Assembly (NCBI GenBank): GCA_041484845.1
Contig: JBGPIK010000428.1
Span: 1 to 5,765 of the forward strand
Direction of reading: 5' to 3'
DNA from: JBGPIK01 sp041484845
Lineage (GTDB): Bacteria > Desulfobacterota > Binatia > UBA9968
DNA length: 5,765 bases
Shown: in pieces, positions 5,734 to 5,765 of the stretch
Position numbering within the stretch: position 1 is the stretch's first letter
Layout: each line of letters begins with the position of its first letter
Made by a program: the position numbers and the translations under genes
Notes under the pieces: model-generated
What the model was told of the DNA's origin: nothing
Databases searched by the model: none
Seen by the model: the letters and a program-made list of their open reading frames with translations, nothing else

Positions 5734-5765
5734 ATTGGAAACCGCTGTCAGCGTCCGCAGCGGCG
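5730..5765 (+). CDS. Start of a further operon gene, cut by the window edge (possible transporter permease)
   Basis: An ATG at 5730 overlaps the SBP2 stop codon in the arrangement ATGA. The frame stays open to the end of the window, giving MNWKPLSASAAA. The 4-nt overlap is a common sign of translational coupling in tight operons. Binding-protein genes of this family are usually followed by an ABC inner-membrane subunit or ATPase, and a short polar/basic start before a membrane segment would fit a permease. Twelve codons cannot establish that. The upstream ribosome site is weak (AAAG), as expected for a coupled start. An alternative is that the operon ends here. Confidence 0.4.
   Translation, partial: MNWKPLSASAAA

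Noticed and set aside
5742..5763. Inverted repeat CCGCTG...CAGCGG with a 10-nt loop at the right edge, a possible terminator
   Set aside because: No T-run can be seen before the window ends, and the sequence fits the opening codons of the ATGA-coupled gene equally well.
1..5765. CRISPR array, tRNA/rRNA genes, prophage, transposase or defence genes
   Set aside because: I saw no regularly spaced direct repeats, cloverleaf-like stretches, integrase or transposase motifs, or defence-type domains anywhere in the window.

Overview
The window carries four complete protein genes and the first codons of a fifth. One gene points left (minus strand, 200-1897) and the others point right (2200 to the end). 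Both groups start from a shared divergent intergenic region of about 300 bp. Base composition is moderately GC-rich by eye, and three genes have clear Shine-Dalgarno sequences. Exported NMT1/SsuA-like solute-binding proteins beside a UbiD-family decarboxylase and a stand-alone thiamine-diphosphate (ThDP) enzyme suggest a Gram-negative environmental or metagenome-derived bacterium. Deltaproteobacteria/Binatia-like or Rokubacteria/Tectomicrobia-like lineages would fit, but that is an impression from gene style. No phylogenetic marker is present.

Layout. Positions 1-199 are non-coding and hold a composite palindromic repeat (31-153) with a long C-run/G-run hairpin at its core (68-115), just past the 3' end of the leftward gene. 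Positions 200-1897 (minus) encode a ThDP-dependent enzyme of the acetolactate synthase/benzoylformate decarboxylase superfamily. Positions 1898-2199 are the divergent control region. Positions 2200-3222 encode a solute-binding protein with a signal peptide (SBP1). Positions 3265-4695 encode a UbiD-family, prenylated-FMN-type decarboxylase with its catalytic Arg/Glu/Glu residues apparently intact. Positions 4708-5733 encode a second, diverged solute-binding protein (SBP2). A further gene starts at 5730 through an ATGA stop/start overlap and runs off the window.

How the genes may work together (inference). The rightward genes are tightly packed (gaps of 42 and 12 nt, then a 4-nt overlap) and look like one operon. 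The two periplasmic binding proteins could capture one or two related organic acids, probably aromatic or unsaturated carboxylates given the enzyme family. The cytoplasmic UbiD-like enzyme would decarboxylate them, or carboxylate in reverse. The divergent ThDP enzyme could act on a 2-oxo acid in the same pathway. No permease, ATPase, UbiX-type prenyltransferase or regulator gene is visible. The truncated gene at the right edge is the best candidate for a transporter membrane subunit, but only 12 codons can be seen.

The least ordinary points are the UbiD-like gene placed between two paralogous binding proteins, the ThDP enzyme lacking a benzoylformate-decarboxylase-type histidine, and the composite inverted repeat at the left edge.
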